Positions 10,034 through 19,040 of a stretch of 39,599 nt of DNA are shown piece after piece (positions within the stretch are counted from its first letter, which is position 1; each line of letters begins with the position of its first letter). This DNA comes from Chitinophagaceae bacterium. Lineage in GTDB: Bacteria > Bacteroidota > Bacteroidia > Chitinophagales > Chitinophagaceae. Made by a program: the position numbers and the translations under genes. The stretch lies in assembly GCA_947454715.1 (NCBI GenBank), contig CANGMZ010000018.1:1-39599 (forward strand). The letters run 5' to 3'. Below the pieces are notes generated by a model. The model was given only the letters and a program-made list of their open reading frames with translations. It did not search any database and had not been told where the DNA came from.

Positions 10034-10103
10034 CCTTGTAAAAAGAATGAGTTCAAAACAATAGGCACTAAAGTCAATTTTCCCATTAATGAACAGGGAA
10101 GTA

Positions 10104-10397
10104 CTACCTCACCAATATCACATCACCCTTATATAAAAGTTTTGAATGTGCGTTATTGTTGTCTTTTATAGAAATATAATATATATAAGTACCTATCTCA
10201 CAAGCTTGATTTTTATAGTCACCCCACCAACGCTCTGAGGGGTCGTGCGCACTAAATACTAATTCGCCCCAGCGGTTGAATATGGAAAATGTATAATAAG
10301 AAAAAGAACAATCGGCGCTGAAAATAAGAGATAAAGCAATGCTTTTTTCATAAAATAGGATATAGATATCTCTCAAAAATACTAAAAAATTACACAA
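10104..10397 (-). pseudogene. Orphan remnant of a T9SS type B / gliding motility-associated C-terminal domain
   Basis: FSIFNRWGELVFSAHDPSERWWGDYKNQACEIGTYIYYISIKDNNNAHSKLLYKGDVILVR matches the type-B CTD pattern (IFNRWGe.vF...W.G...G.Y.Y.i......kG.v.l.R). No passenger or signal peptide upstream; the ORF opens with an alternative TTG. Confidence 0.7.
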
Positions 10398-10513
10398 ATT
10401 GTATATACCTAACCATATCTAGCTAAACACCTCAATCCCCTCTCCCACACTTTTTTACATTAATTAACCCTATAAGTTTTTAGGGTGTTGTAGCATTGTA
10501 TATATTTGTTGTT

Positions 10514-11287
10514 ATGAAGGTAGTCATATTTGCAGGCGGCAGGGGTACCCGTATATCGGAAGAGTCTTCTTTGAGGCCAAAACCCATGATTGAAATAGGC
10601 GGAAAACCTATTTTGTGGCATATAATGAAAATATATGCAGCCTATGGTCATACGGAGTTTATCGTATGTCTGGGTTATAAAGCATGGATGATCAAGGAAT
10701 ATTTCGCTAATTATTTCCTACATAATGCAGATATCACTGTTGATTTGGCCAATAACTCAATTGAGGTACACCGCAATTCAGCAGAACCTTTCAAAATATC
10801 GCTCATAGATACCGGCCTCGATACTATGACTGCCGGAAGGCTCAAAAGGGTATTACCTTATGTAGGTAATGAAACCTTTATGCTTACTTATGGCGATGGT
10901 GTTTGTAATGTAAACCTCGACGACCTGCTCAAATACCACAAAGAGAGTGGTAAAATATGTACTATGACAGCCATTCAGGCAACTAGCCGTTTTGGCGTTA
11001 TAGAAATGCAGGAAGACGGAACAATTGATAGTTTTGAAGAAAAACCGGCTGATTCAGGTACTTGGATCAATGGTGGTTTCTTTGTTATAGAGCCTGAAAT
11101 TGCCAAATATCTGCATAACGATGCTGATGATGTGATGTGGGAAAGACAACCAATGGACGACCTGGCACGCGACAAACAAATTGGTGCATACAAACACCAC
11201 GCGTTCTGGAAGTGTATGGACACATTGAGAGATAAAGAAGAATTAGAGAACCTTTGGCAAACAGATCCCTTATGGAAAAAGTGGTAA
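10514..11287 (+). CDS. rfbF: Glucose-1-phosphate cytidylyltransferase
   Basis: MKVVIFAGGRGTRISEESSLRPKPMIEIGGKPILWHIMKIYAAYG...FILTYGDGV-like...GFFVIEP...WKCMDTLRDK. ATG at 10514 preferred over the listed 10496 start. Confidence 0.93.
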   Translation: MKVVIFAGGRGTRISEESSLRPKPMIEIGGKPILWHIMKIYAAYGHTEFIVCLGYKAWMIKEYFANYFLHNADITVDLANNSIEVHRNSAEPFKISLIDTGLDTMTAGRLKRVLPYVGNETFMLTYGDGVCNVNLDDLLKYHKESGKICTMTAIQATSRFGVIEMQEDGTIDSFEEKPADSGTWINGGFFVIEPEIAKYLHNDADDVMWERQPMDDLARDKQIGAYKHHAFWKCMDTLRDKEELENLWQTDPLWKKW

Positions 11288-12360
11288 CAACAGAATATCT
11301 GAGGTCTATATTTAACGGCAAACGTGTATTTCTAACAGGTCATACCGGCTTTAAGGGGGCATGGATGTTGCAGATACTGCACGCTCTTGGCGCAAAAGTT
11401 AAAGGTTACTCATTAGCTACAGAAAAAACCGGCGACCTTTATAACCTTATTGATGGTGACAAACTTTGCTATTCATCAATCATTGCCGATATATGTGACC
11501 AAAATAAACTCAATACAGAGTTAGTAAGGTTCGAACCGCATTTTGTGTTTCACTTTGCAGCACAACCGTTGGTAAGGCGCGGTTACAGTCAGCCTGCATA
11601 TACCTTCTTGGTCAATGCACAAGGCACAGCCCATGTACTCGATGCTATGCGCTTGATGGCAACTCCGTGCGTTGGGGTTATGATTACAACAGATAAAGTA
11701 TACGACAACCCTGAGCGTGGCTTACCTTTTAAAGAAGATGACAAACTAGGTGGTTACGACCCCTATTCTGCAAGTAAAGCTGCTGCTGAAGTAGTTATAG
11801 ACTCTTATCGTCGTTCTTTTTTCAATCCTGCCGATTATACCCATCATGCTAAATCTATTGCATCGGCTCGTGCCGGCAATGTAATAGGTGGTGGCGATTA
11901 TTCCGATGATCGTATTGTACCCGATATTGTACGTGCTATTTCATTCGGAGAAACCGTTAGCTTACGTAACCCTAACTCTATTCGCCCTTGGCAGCATGTA
12001 CTGGAACCATTGGCAGGTTACCTCATGCTGGCAGCTAAAATGAGCGAATCGCCTAAACAATTCAACACGGCATATAACATGGGCCCTAACCCCGATGATA
12101 TGCTCACTGTTGAGGAGCTGACGCGCATTTTCGTAGAAAGCTACGGGCACGGCAGTTATAAATCATTAGCTGAAGAAGGTGCACCGCACGAAGCGAAACT
12201 GTTGCTACTCGATAGCAGCAAGGTAGCCAACGAAATAGGCTGGATTCCTAAATTAGATGCCCGCACTGCCATAGAATGGACTGCACAATGGTATGCCGAT
12301 AAAGGCACACCGGCATACGACAAATGCCTGCAACAGATTAAAAGGTATTTTGGCGAATAA
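11272..12360 (+). CDS. rfbG: CDP-glucose 4,6-dehydratase
   Basis: GKRVFLTGHTGFKGAWMLQIL, TTDKVYDN, DPYSASKAAAE, SARAGNVIGGGD, IVPDIVRA, RPWQHVLEPLAGYL. ATG 11272 overlaps the end of rfbF. Confidence 0.95.
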   Translation: MEKVVTTEYLRSIFNGKRVFLTGHTGFKGAWMLQILHALGAKVKGYSLATEKTGDLYNLIDGDKLCYSSIIADICDQNKLNTELVRFEPHFVFHFAAQPLVRRGYSQPAYTFLVNAQGTAHVLDAMRLMATPCVGVMITTDKVYDNPERGLPFKEDDKLGGYDPYSASKAAAEVVIDSYRRSFFNPADYTHHAKSIASARAGNVIGGGDYSDDRIVPDIVRAISFGETVSLRNPNSIRPWQHVLEPLAGYLMLAAKMSESPKQFNTAYNMGPNPDDMLTVEELTRIFVESYGHGSYKSLAEEGAPHEAKLLLLDSSKVANEIGWIPKLDARTAIEWTAQWYADKGTPAYDKCLQQIKRYFGE

Positions 12361-12382
12361 CAACAACAATTAATACTAACCG

Positions 12383-12919
12383 ATGAATTTTGAACCTGCA
12401 CCGCTCAACGGAGCTTTTGTAATTACATTGCCTGCCCCGGCAGACAATCGCGGTCTGTTTGTAAAAACATTCCACTACACTACACTACAGAGTGCAGGCA
12501 TTCATTTTGAACTCAAAGAAAGCTACTTCTCCATATCTAAAAAAGATGTTATAAGGGGTATGCACTTCCAAACACCACCGCACCAACATAGCAAAATTGT
12601 CTTTTGCCCACAGGGCGCCATACTCGATGTTATTGTCGATTTGCGTAAAAACTCACCAACTTATGGACAGTTTTTTGCGCAGGAATTATCTATAGACAAT
12701 CACAAAGCATTGTTTATTCCGGAAGGTTTTGCACATGGCTTTAAGTCACTTACAGAAGGTGCTATGACCTATTATCTTGTATCTTCAGAATACAGCAAAC
12801 CAAATGATACAGGTATCAGATACGACAGCATTGGTATGAACTGGCAGGTGGCCGCCCCTATTCTTTCAGAACGCGACCTATCTTTTATTAGTCTTTCAGA
12901 CTTCAACAGCCCTTTTTAA
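12383..12919 (+). CDS. dTDP-4-dehydrorhamnose 3,5-epimerase (RmlC/RfbC) family sugar epimerase
   Basis: DNRGLFVKTFHYTTL...FSISKKDVIRGMHFQTPPHQHSKIVFCPQGAILDVIVDLRKNSPTYGQF...LFIPEGFAHGFKSL. Confidence 0.88.
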   Translation: MNFEPAPLNGAFVITLPAPADNRGLFVKTFHYTTLQSAGIHFELKESYFSISKKDVIRGMHFQTPPHQHSKIVFCPQGAILDVIVDLRKNSPTYGQFFAQELSIDNHKALFIPEGFAHGFKSLTEGAMTYYLVSSEYSKPNDTGIRYDSIGMNWQVAAPILSERDLSFISLSDFNSPF

Positions 12920-12926
12920 TACTTAC

Positions 12927-13454
12927 CTATTTCACCTTGAAATAGAACTCTTTGGCAAGTACCATCAAATCAGTATGATCACAGTTAGTCAGGTAGTAAC
13001 ATTGCAGTTTATATTTACCCCTGTGCTTAAAATTAAAAAACGCAGCCAAGTGGCAACCTACAGTATAATGCCCCTTTGGCGGTAATACTATTGCTTGAGT
13101 TGCTCCTGCTATAAATTGATTTCCCTTAATCTGTTGCGTGTAGGCTTTACCTTTCCGCTTGAACAATTTCATATAAATGAAATTATCCCGCTTACCATTT
13201 ATATCATTCACTCTATCCGCATTCAAAAACAAATCACTGCAATAGAAAGTATCTGTATTACTGCGATTGTTTACAGTAACCCAATAACCCGAAGCATCGA
13301 TATGCCGCTTTACATCCTTTAATATAATAACTGAATCTTGCATGTGTAGATTCACCACTACATTACAATTACAAGGTCGCATAGGTAACTGCGCCAATAC
13401 AGGTTGTATAAAAGCAAACAAAACAATAATAAATAAAACATGTAATTTATTCAT
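12927..13454 (-). CDS. Hypothetical secreted protein (175 aa)
   Basis: Internal ATG at 13454 gives a signal peptide MNKLHVLFIIVLFAFIQPVLAQ; the upstream extension in the listed ORF (to 13541) looks spurious. Confidence 0.6.
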   Translation of the reverse strand: MNKLHVLFIIVLFAFIQPVLAQLPMRPCNCNVVVNLHMQDSVIILKDVKRHIDASGYWVTVNNRSNTDTFYCSDLFLNADRVNDINGKRDNFIYMKLFKRKGKAYTQQIKGNQFIAGATQAIVLPPKGHYTVGCHLAAFFNFKHRGKYKLQCYYLTNCDHTDLMVLAKEFYFKVK

Positions 13455-13548
13455 AAAATTAATCCTGACAGAAGAAATAAGCCATTGATTGTTCAAAATA
13501 ACAAAATTAACCCCACAACTAATATTACAGGTAGAAAGCAAGACTTAT

Positions 13549-14193
13549 ATGAAGCAAGCTTTTTGCGAATTAAGCATAAAAGTCATTTTTTTTTGCTTAA
13601 TTCGCAGGAAATCATTCCAAACCTTGGCTACAGGTAAAATCATCGTCATTACGGCGCCATCCGGCTCCGGTAAAACTACATTGGTAAAAAGGTTACTTAC
13701 CTCTTGCAATCACCTTGCATTCTCTATATCTGCTTGCACCCGTCAGCCTCGCGCCGGTGAAGTGCATGGTAAAGATTACTATTTCTATTCTGAAGACGAA
13801 TTCAAACAACTCATTGCAGAAGATGCATTTATAGAGTGGGAAATGGTATATACAGGTAAATATTATGGGACACTAAAAAGTGAGTTACAACGTATTTGGG
13901 ACAATGGGCAATCGCCACTGGTAGACATTGATGTGCAAGGTGCACTGGCTATCAAAAGCAAATTTCCGGAAATTGCACGTACCATATTTATTGAAGCACC
14001 TTCTATCGAAGAACTTAGAAAAAGACTGATATCAAGAGGTACGGAAACACCGCAAACACTTGAAGAAAGAATTGAAAAGGCGGAAGATGAATTAAAATAT
14101 GCCCCTAAATTTGAAAAAATCATCATCAATGAAAACCTTGACAGAGCAACACAAGAACTGATTGATGTTGTTGACGAGTTCACAACATGCTGA
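13549..14193 (+). CDS. gmk: Guanylate kinase (start uncertain: ATG 13549 or TTG 13624)
   Basis: GKIIVITAPSGSGKTTLVKRLL, FSISACTRQPRAGEVHGKDYYF, YGTLKSEL, VDIDVQGA, FIEAPSIEELRKRLISRGTET. Confidence 0.93.
   Translation: MKQAFCELSIKVIFFCLIRRKSFQTLATGKIIVITAPSGSGKTTLVKRLLTSCNHLAFSISACTRQPRAGEVHGKDYYFYSEDEFKQLIAEDAFIEWEMVYTGKYYGTLKSELQRIWDNGQSPLVDIDVQGALAIKSKFPEIARTIFIEAPSIEELRKRLISRGTETPQTLEERIEKAEDELKYAPKFEKIIINENLDRATQELIDVVDEFTTC
13564..13606. repeat. Perfect 13-bp inverted repeat with 17-nt loop in gmk leader / N-terminal extension
   Basis: TGCGAATTAAGCA (13564-13576) ... TGCTTAATTCGCA (13594-13606); the T-rich stretch (nine T, 13586-13594) is in the loop and not downstream of the stem. 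Confidence 0.9.
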
Positions 14194-14236
14194 TCGACAA
14201 GTATAAATAACTACTTTTGAGTATCATATTACTAAC

Positions 14237-16336
14237 ATGGCCAAGAAGCAAAAAAATAATCCACCGGCAGAAGTAAAAATAACTGCTGAACCGGTAGTAG
14301 CAGCACCCGCACAGCAGGCGCCTGCAGCTCCAAGATCTTTTTCGTTATATGACTTTAATGTTCAAGCCATCCTTGTGGCTCTTTTGGCATTTATATTTTA
14401 CATCAACACCTGGTCAAATGAGTTTGCTCATGACGATGGAATTGTAATTGTAAAGAATGAATATGTGCGCGAAGGTTTTGCAGGCTTAGGCAGCATCTTC
14501 ACTGAAGATGCCTACGCCAGTTATTATCGCCAACTAAATACTGTTAACCAGCTTTCAGGAGGTCGTTACAGACCATTGTCTATTGCCACATTTGCTATCG
14601 AACAACAGTTCTTTGGTGCAGTATCAAAAGACAAAGTAGATAGCTTATTGCAGCAAAACATATCTTATGGCATTCGTGGTCCTGCAGAAAAGAAATTGGT
14701 CAGCGAAATGCATGTCAGGCACGTAATCAATGTGCTGTGGTACATGGCTTTGGCTGTTGTTCTACTTTACTTCTTACGCTATATTGTATTCAAAAACAAT
14801 GAGTTAATGGCATTAGTAGCCACAGCATTATTTGTTATTCACCCTATCCATACTGAGGTTGTAGCCAATGTAAAAAGCCGAGATGAAATCATGTCGCTGC
14901 TCTTTATCTGCCTTACTTTCATCTTCGCGTTCAAGTATGAGGAACAAAAAAAAATGGGCTTTTTGGCAGGTGCATTAAGTTGCTTCTTCCTTGCCTTCCT
15001 TTCTAAAGAGTATGCAATTACATTAGTCGCGCTCCTTCCTTTGTCGTTCTTCCTGTTTAAAGATTACCCGATTGCTAAGAGCATTAAGGTGGCTATACCT
15101 TACTATGCAGTAGTAGTAATTTACATATTTATTCGTATTAAAATGGCCATCCATGTGGCAGGTATTGATGAAACAGCCAACCTTAGCATCCCCGATATTA
15201 TTGAAACTGTGAAAGCTACCGGGCAAAATGCAGATAAAGAAGTACTCAATAACCCGTACTACTTCGCTACACATCCGCAAAAAATAGCTACTGAAATAGC
15301 TACATCACTCAACTATATCAAGCTTTTGATATGGCCCGATCCGCTTTCTGCAGATTATTCATACAACAGCATTCCGTATAAAAATTTCGGAGATTGGCAG
15401 GTATTGTTGTCTATGTTAGTGCATGGTCTCCTACTGGCAGGTATGTTTGTATTTAGCTTCGTAAAGAAACAATACAAGATATTCGGTTTTGCACTGGCTT
15501 TTTATATGTTGCATTTATTGCTGGTCAACAACCTTATATTCAATATCGGTGCAACAATGGGTGAACGTCTTATTTTCCACTCTTCTGTCGGTTTCTCTAT
15601 AATAGTGGCATATTTCCTCGTAAAGGGTGCAGAGCGCATTCAACCGATAGCTACTTCAAGAATAGCATTAACAGCAGTAGTTGGTATCATGGTTGTATTG
15701 TGCGGTTTTAAAACCATCTCCCGTAATGGTGACTGGAAAAATGATAAATCACTGTTCTTTCAAGACATTAAAACTGTACCTAATAGCGTATTGGTAAATG
15801 GTAATGTGGCAGCAGCACTCATCACTATGTCAGATTACGAAAAGAACGACACACTCAAAAACAACTACCTGCACAGGTCTATTGGTCTGCTCAACAAAGC
15901 AATAACAGTTCATCCTAAATTTGTTGCCGGTTATCTGAACAGAGGTATCGCTTATTACAAACTGGGTATACTGGATAGTGCAAAAATGTGCTTGGATAGC
16001 GTTAGAGCCAACTACCCTAACTACCCTACATTGAAAACACTCTACACTCTTCTGGGAGATTACCACATGAAGAATGGCTGGAATAACTATGGTCGTTTCG
16101 GGAAATACCCTGAAGCCATCAATGAATTCAAAATAGGTATCAGTATTGACTCTACTAATTCTGAATTGTGGTACAACCTGGGTGGTGCATACTTCTCAAA
16201 CAAACAACCGAAAGAAGCTATAGAGGCATGGCAAATGACATTGAAACTAAACCCTAATCATGCGCAAGCCAAACAAGGTATGAATGCAGCTTATGGCATG
16301 TTACAGCCTGCAGTACAAATGCCGAAACAGAAATAA
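14237..16336 (+). CDS. Multi-pass membrane protein with C-terminal TPRs (TMTC-like / GT-C type)
   Basis: 699 aa; FAHDDGIVIVKNEYV near TM1, GGRYRPLSIATFAIE, ~10 hydrophobic helices, then TPR-like units (NSELWYNLGGAYFSNKQPKEAIEAWQMTLKLNPNHAQA). Confidence 0.75.
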   Translation: MAKKQKNNPPAEVKITAEPVVAAPAQQAPAAPRSFSLYDFNVQAILVALLAFIFYINTWSNEFAHDDGIVIVKNEYVREGFAGLGSIFTEDAYASYYRQLNTVNQLSGGRYRPLSIATFAIEQQFFGAVSKDKVDSLLQQNISYGIRGPAEKKLVSEMHVRHVINVLWYMALAVVLLYFLRYIVFKNNELMALVATALFVIHPIHTEVVANVKSRDEIMSLLFICLTFIFAFKYEEQKKMGFLAGALSCFFLAFLSKEYAITLVALLPLSFFLFKDYPIAKSIKVAIPYYAVVVIYIFIRIKMAIHVAGIDETANLSIPDIIETVKATGQNADKEVLNNPYYFATHPQKIATEIATSLNYIKLLIWPDPLSADYSYNSIPYKNFGDWQVLLSMLVHGLLLAGMFVFSFVKKQYKIFGFALAFYMLHLLLVNNLIFNIGATMGERLIFHSSVGFSIIVAYFLVKGAERIQPIATSRIALTAVVGIMVVLCGFKTISRNGDWKNDKSLFFQDIKTVPNSVLVNGNVAAALITMSDYEKNDTLKNNYLHRSIGLLNKAITVHPKFVAGYLNRGIAYYKLGILDSAKMCLDSVRANYPNYPTLKTLYTLLGDYHMKNGWNNYGRFGKYPEAINEFKIGISIDSTNSELWYNLGGAYFSNKQPKEAIEAWQMTLKLNPNHAQAKQGMNAAYGMLQPAVQMPKQK

Positions 16337-16337
16337 C

Positions 16338-17564
16338 ATGAAAGATAATCTGTTACGTCCCCGTGTGGAGATACTGCTGCTATTTCTGCTGTATCTTTTC
16401 ATATTTCCGGGGGTGTACATGGATTATGATATGGGTTTCTGGAGAGACTGGGCATTGCAAATTCATCGTTACGGGTTAAGCAATGCGTACGACCATGGTA
16501 TCAATTATTTCCCGGTATACCTTTATGGGCTTTATCTGTTCGACCTCTTGCAAGGAACAGAGGCGCACATAATTGCTAACATCAATAACATTAAAGTACT
16601 ATTTATCTTTTTCGACTTTTTGCCGGTATTTGTCTTGTGCCTGTTCCGTCAAAAGCTACTTTCTTGTAAAATACCCTACCTCTTCTTGTTGCTCAATATT
16701 GCATACGTATTCAACTCCATGATATGGGGGCAAATAGACAGTATCTATGCAAATCTCAGTTTTTTGGCAATTGTTGTAGGTTTACTATATCCTGTTATCG
16801 GTTCATTATTATACCTGTTGGCACTAAATACCAAACCCCAGGCAATAGAGTTTTTGCCGGTAATAGGCTTGGCATTGCTCTATAGTGTGCGAAAGTTTAA
16901 AACTGCATTTATCATAATTACCTCATTATCAATTACTCAGATTATCTTATTTCTACCATTTTTACAAAATGGTGGTGTGTCTAAACTCATGAATTTTGCC
17001 GTTCACTCGGTTGACCTATATAACAAACTATCCATTTGTGCTTTCAACATTTGGTACATTATAGTACCACACAACCAATACTTCATTAACGATAAAGACA
17101 CCTTTATCCTTATCTCATACAAGGCTACGGGGCTAATAATGTTCGGTACTGCATCTGCATTGGTATTATTCCCGCTACTCAAACATATATGGAATCTCAG
17201 AATTAAAAACTTACAACCCTCCGAACAAACATATCGTTATGTATTCTTAGGCACGGGGTTATTATGTCTCTACTTCTTTTACTTTAATACGCAGATGCAT
17301 GAACGATACGCTAACCCCATTATTATCTTTTTCTTCTTTTATGGTGGTGCATCACGCAACTACAAATTATACATATTGGCATCGATACCCTACTTCCTGA
17401 GTCTGGATAAGTGCTTTCCCAACTACCTTCCTATTGAGCATTATAAGATCATTTATGCAGATAAGATAATTGCATTATGGTATACTGCAACTGTAGTTTA
17501 TGGTAGCTGGCTGTATTATAAACTTGTAAAATCGGGTGACTCCATCACTGCCTCCATCAAATAA
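16338..17564 (+). CDS. Integral membrane glycosyltransferase-like protein (GT-C mannosyltransferase-like)
   Basis: MDYDMGFWRDWALQIHRYGLSNAY, NSMIWGQIDSIYA, LALNTKPQAIEFLP, YFFYFNTQMHERY; multi-TM. Pattern typical of GT-C membrane transferases. Confidence 0.7.
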   Translation: MKDNLLRPRVEILLLFLLYLFIFPGVYMDYDMGFWRDWALQIHRYGLSNAYDHGINYFPVYLYGLYLFDLLQGTEAHIIANINNIKVLFIFFDFLPVFVLCLFRQKLLSCKIPYLFLLLNIAYVFNSMIWGQIDSIYANLSFLAIVVGLLYPVIGSLLYLLALNTKPQAIEFLPVIGLALLYSVRKFKTAFIIITSLSITQIILFLPFLQNGGVSKLMNFAVHSVDLYNKLSICAFNIWYIIVPHNQYFINDKDTFILISYKATGLIMFGTASALVLFPLLKHIWNLRIKNLQPSEQTYRYVFLGTGLLCLYFFYFNTQMHERYANPIIIFFFFYGGASRNYKLYILASIPYFLSLDKCFPNYLPIEHYKIIYADKIIALWYTATVVYGSWLYYKLVKSGDSITASIK

Positions 17565-17611
17565 ACGCAACATTAACAAAGCCCCGCATAAACTTTCGTA
17601 CTTTTGCAGCA

Positions 17612-18943
17612 ATGCAAAATAAAAATTACTCAATTGAACAGATTCTTACTGATCTGAAAATTGAAGCACTCAACGAGATGCAGCTCACTTCGATAGAAGC
17701 CAGCAAAAAAGACAACGACATCATTTTATTATCAGCAACTGGTTCAGGAAAGACATTGGCTTTCTTACTACCTATACTTGACCTTATAGATGAAAGTAAC
17801 AAACTAACACAGGCATTGATCATCGTTCCATCTCGCGAACTGGCTATGCAAATAGAGCATGTGTTCAGGGCTATGCGCACAGGAATGAAGATTACCTGCT
17901 GCTATGGTGGTCACCTTAGAGAAACGGAAGAGAACAACCTCATTCAGCCTCCTGCGCTAATTGTAGGTACTCCCGGCCGATTGGCAGATCATATCCGCAG
18001 AGGTAACATTACAGTCGATGCTATTAAAACTTTGGTACTCGATGAGTTTGACAAATCACTGGAGCTAGGTTTCCATGAAGAAATGTCTTTCATCATTGAT
18101 TCTTTAAGAAACGTAAAGAAACGCATTCTTACTTCTGCTACTGAAGCAGTAGAGATACCGGATTTTTTCAGAATGAATGCTCCGGTTAAAATCAACTTCC
18201 TCACGGGCGACAATAACATGCCGGAGGGACTGACCATAAAAACAGTGCTTTCTGAAGATAAAGACAAGGTAGATACTTTGTTCCGTTTACTATGTATGAT
18301 TGGCGGCACAAGGTCATCTATTGTATTCTGTAACCATAGAGAATCTGTAGAACGCACCAGCGAACTACTGAAAGAAAAAGGTATCAGTAACGAATTCTAT
18401 CATGGAGCTATGGAGCAGCAGGAAAGAGATAGTGCACTTTGTAAGTTCAAAAACGGCAGCACTAACGTCTTGATTACTACTGATCTGGCGTCACGCGGAC
18501 TCGATATCGCCAATATCAGAAACATTATTCATTACCACCTGCCACATACCGAAGATATATACACTCACAGAAACGGACGTACGGCAAGAATGGACGCATC
18601 GGGCACTGCCATCATCATATTGTCTGCAGGGGAACGCCTACCGGAATATGTGGATCAAAACATAGAGTCAATAACACTTCCTGAAGCTGCTATATTACCG
18701 GAAAACCCAAAGTGGGTTACCTTCTTCATTGCAGCCGGCAAGAAAGATAAAGTGAACAAAATTGACATCGTAGGCTTCTTAGCACAAAAAGGACAACTAA
18801 AAAAAGAGGATATCGGACTAATTGAGGTTAAAGACTTCTTCTCTTTTGTGGCAGTACGAAAATTAAAAGCTAGCGCTGCTCTTGACTTAGTAAAACACGA
18901 AAAAATAAAAGGTAAAAAGGTAAGAATCGATATTGCTAAATAA
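17612..18943 (+). CDS. DEAD-box ATP-dependent RNA helicase (DbpA-like C-terminal domain)
   Basis: SATGSGKTLAFLLPIL, PSRELAMQ, VGTPGRLADH, LDEFDKSLE (DEFD variant of DEAD), TSAT, LITTDLASRGLDI, HRNGRTARM; 443 aa. Confidence 0.92.
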   Translation: MQNKNYSIEQILTDLKIEALNEMQLTSIEASKKDNDIILLSATGSGKTLAFLLPILDLIDESNKLTQALIIVPSRELAMQIEHVFRAMRTGMKITCCYGGHLRETEENNLIQPPALIVGTPGRLADHIRRGNITVDAIKTLVLDEFDKSLELGFHEEMSFIIDSLRNVKKRILTSATEAVEIPDFFRMNAPVKINFLTGDNNMPEGLTIKTVLSEDKDKVDTLFRLLCMIGGTRSSIVFCNHRESVERTSELLKEKGISNEFYHGAMEQQERDSALCKFKNGSTNVLITTDLASRGLDIANIRNIIHYHLPHTEDIYTHRNGRTARMDASGTAIIILSAGERLPEYVDQNIESITLPEAAILPENPKWVTFFIAAGKKDKVNKIDIVGFLAQKGQLKKEDIGLIEVKDFFSFVAVRKLKASAALDLVKHEKIKGKKVRIDIAK

Positions 18944-18965
18944 TATCAATATTGGCAAATAACTA

Positions 18966-19000
18966 GAAAGGGAGAAAAGCGTATCGCTTTTCTCCCTTTC
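18966..19000. terminator. Bidirectional hairpin between convergent genes
   Basis: GAAAGGGAGAAAAGCG-TAT-CGCTTTTCTCCCTTTC, perfect 16-bp stem. Confidence 0.8.
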
Positions 19001-19040
19001 TTATAAAATACAGTATTGATTACCTAAAATAATCAAAGCA

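Noticed and set aside
13564-13606. gmk inverted repeat considered as an intrinsic terminator or invertible promoter
   Set aside because: No U tract follows the stem on either strand, and the 17-nt loop is far too short for a typical Bacteroidota invertible promoter.
13864-14183. Minus-strand ORF inside gmk
   Set aside because: Antisense to conserved guanylate kinase motifs; Ser-rich shadow translation.
18966-19000. Perfect 16-bp hairpin considered as a novel RNA element
   Set aside because: Position between convergent gene ends fits an ordinary bidirectional terminator. The same applies to 21619-21662, 30304-30345 and 35633-35658.
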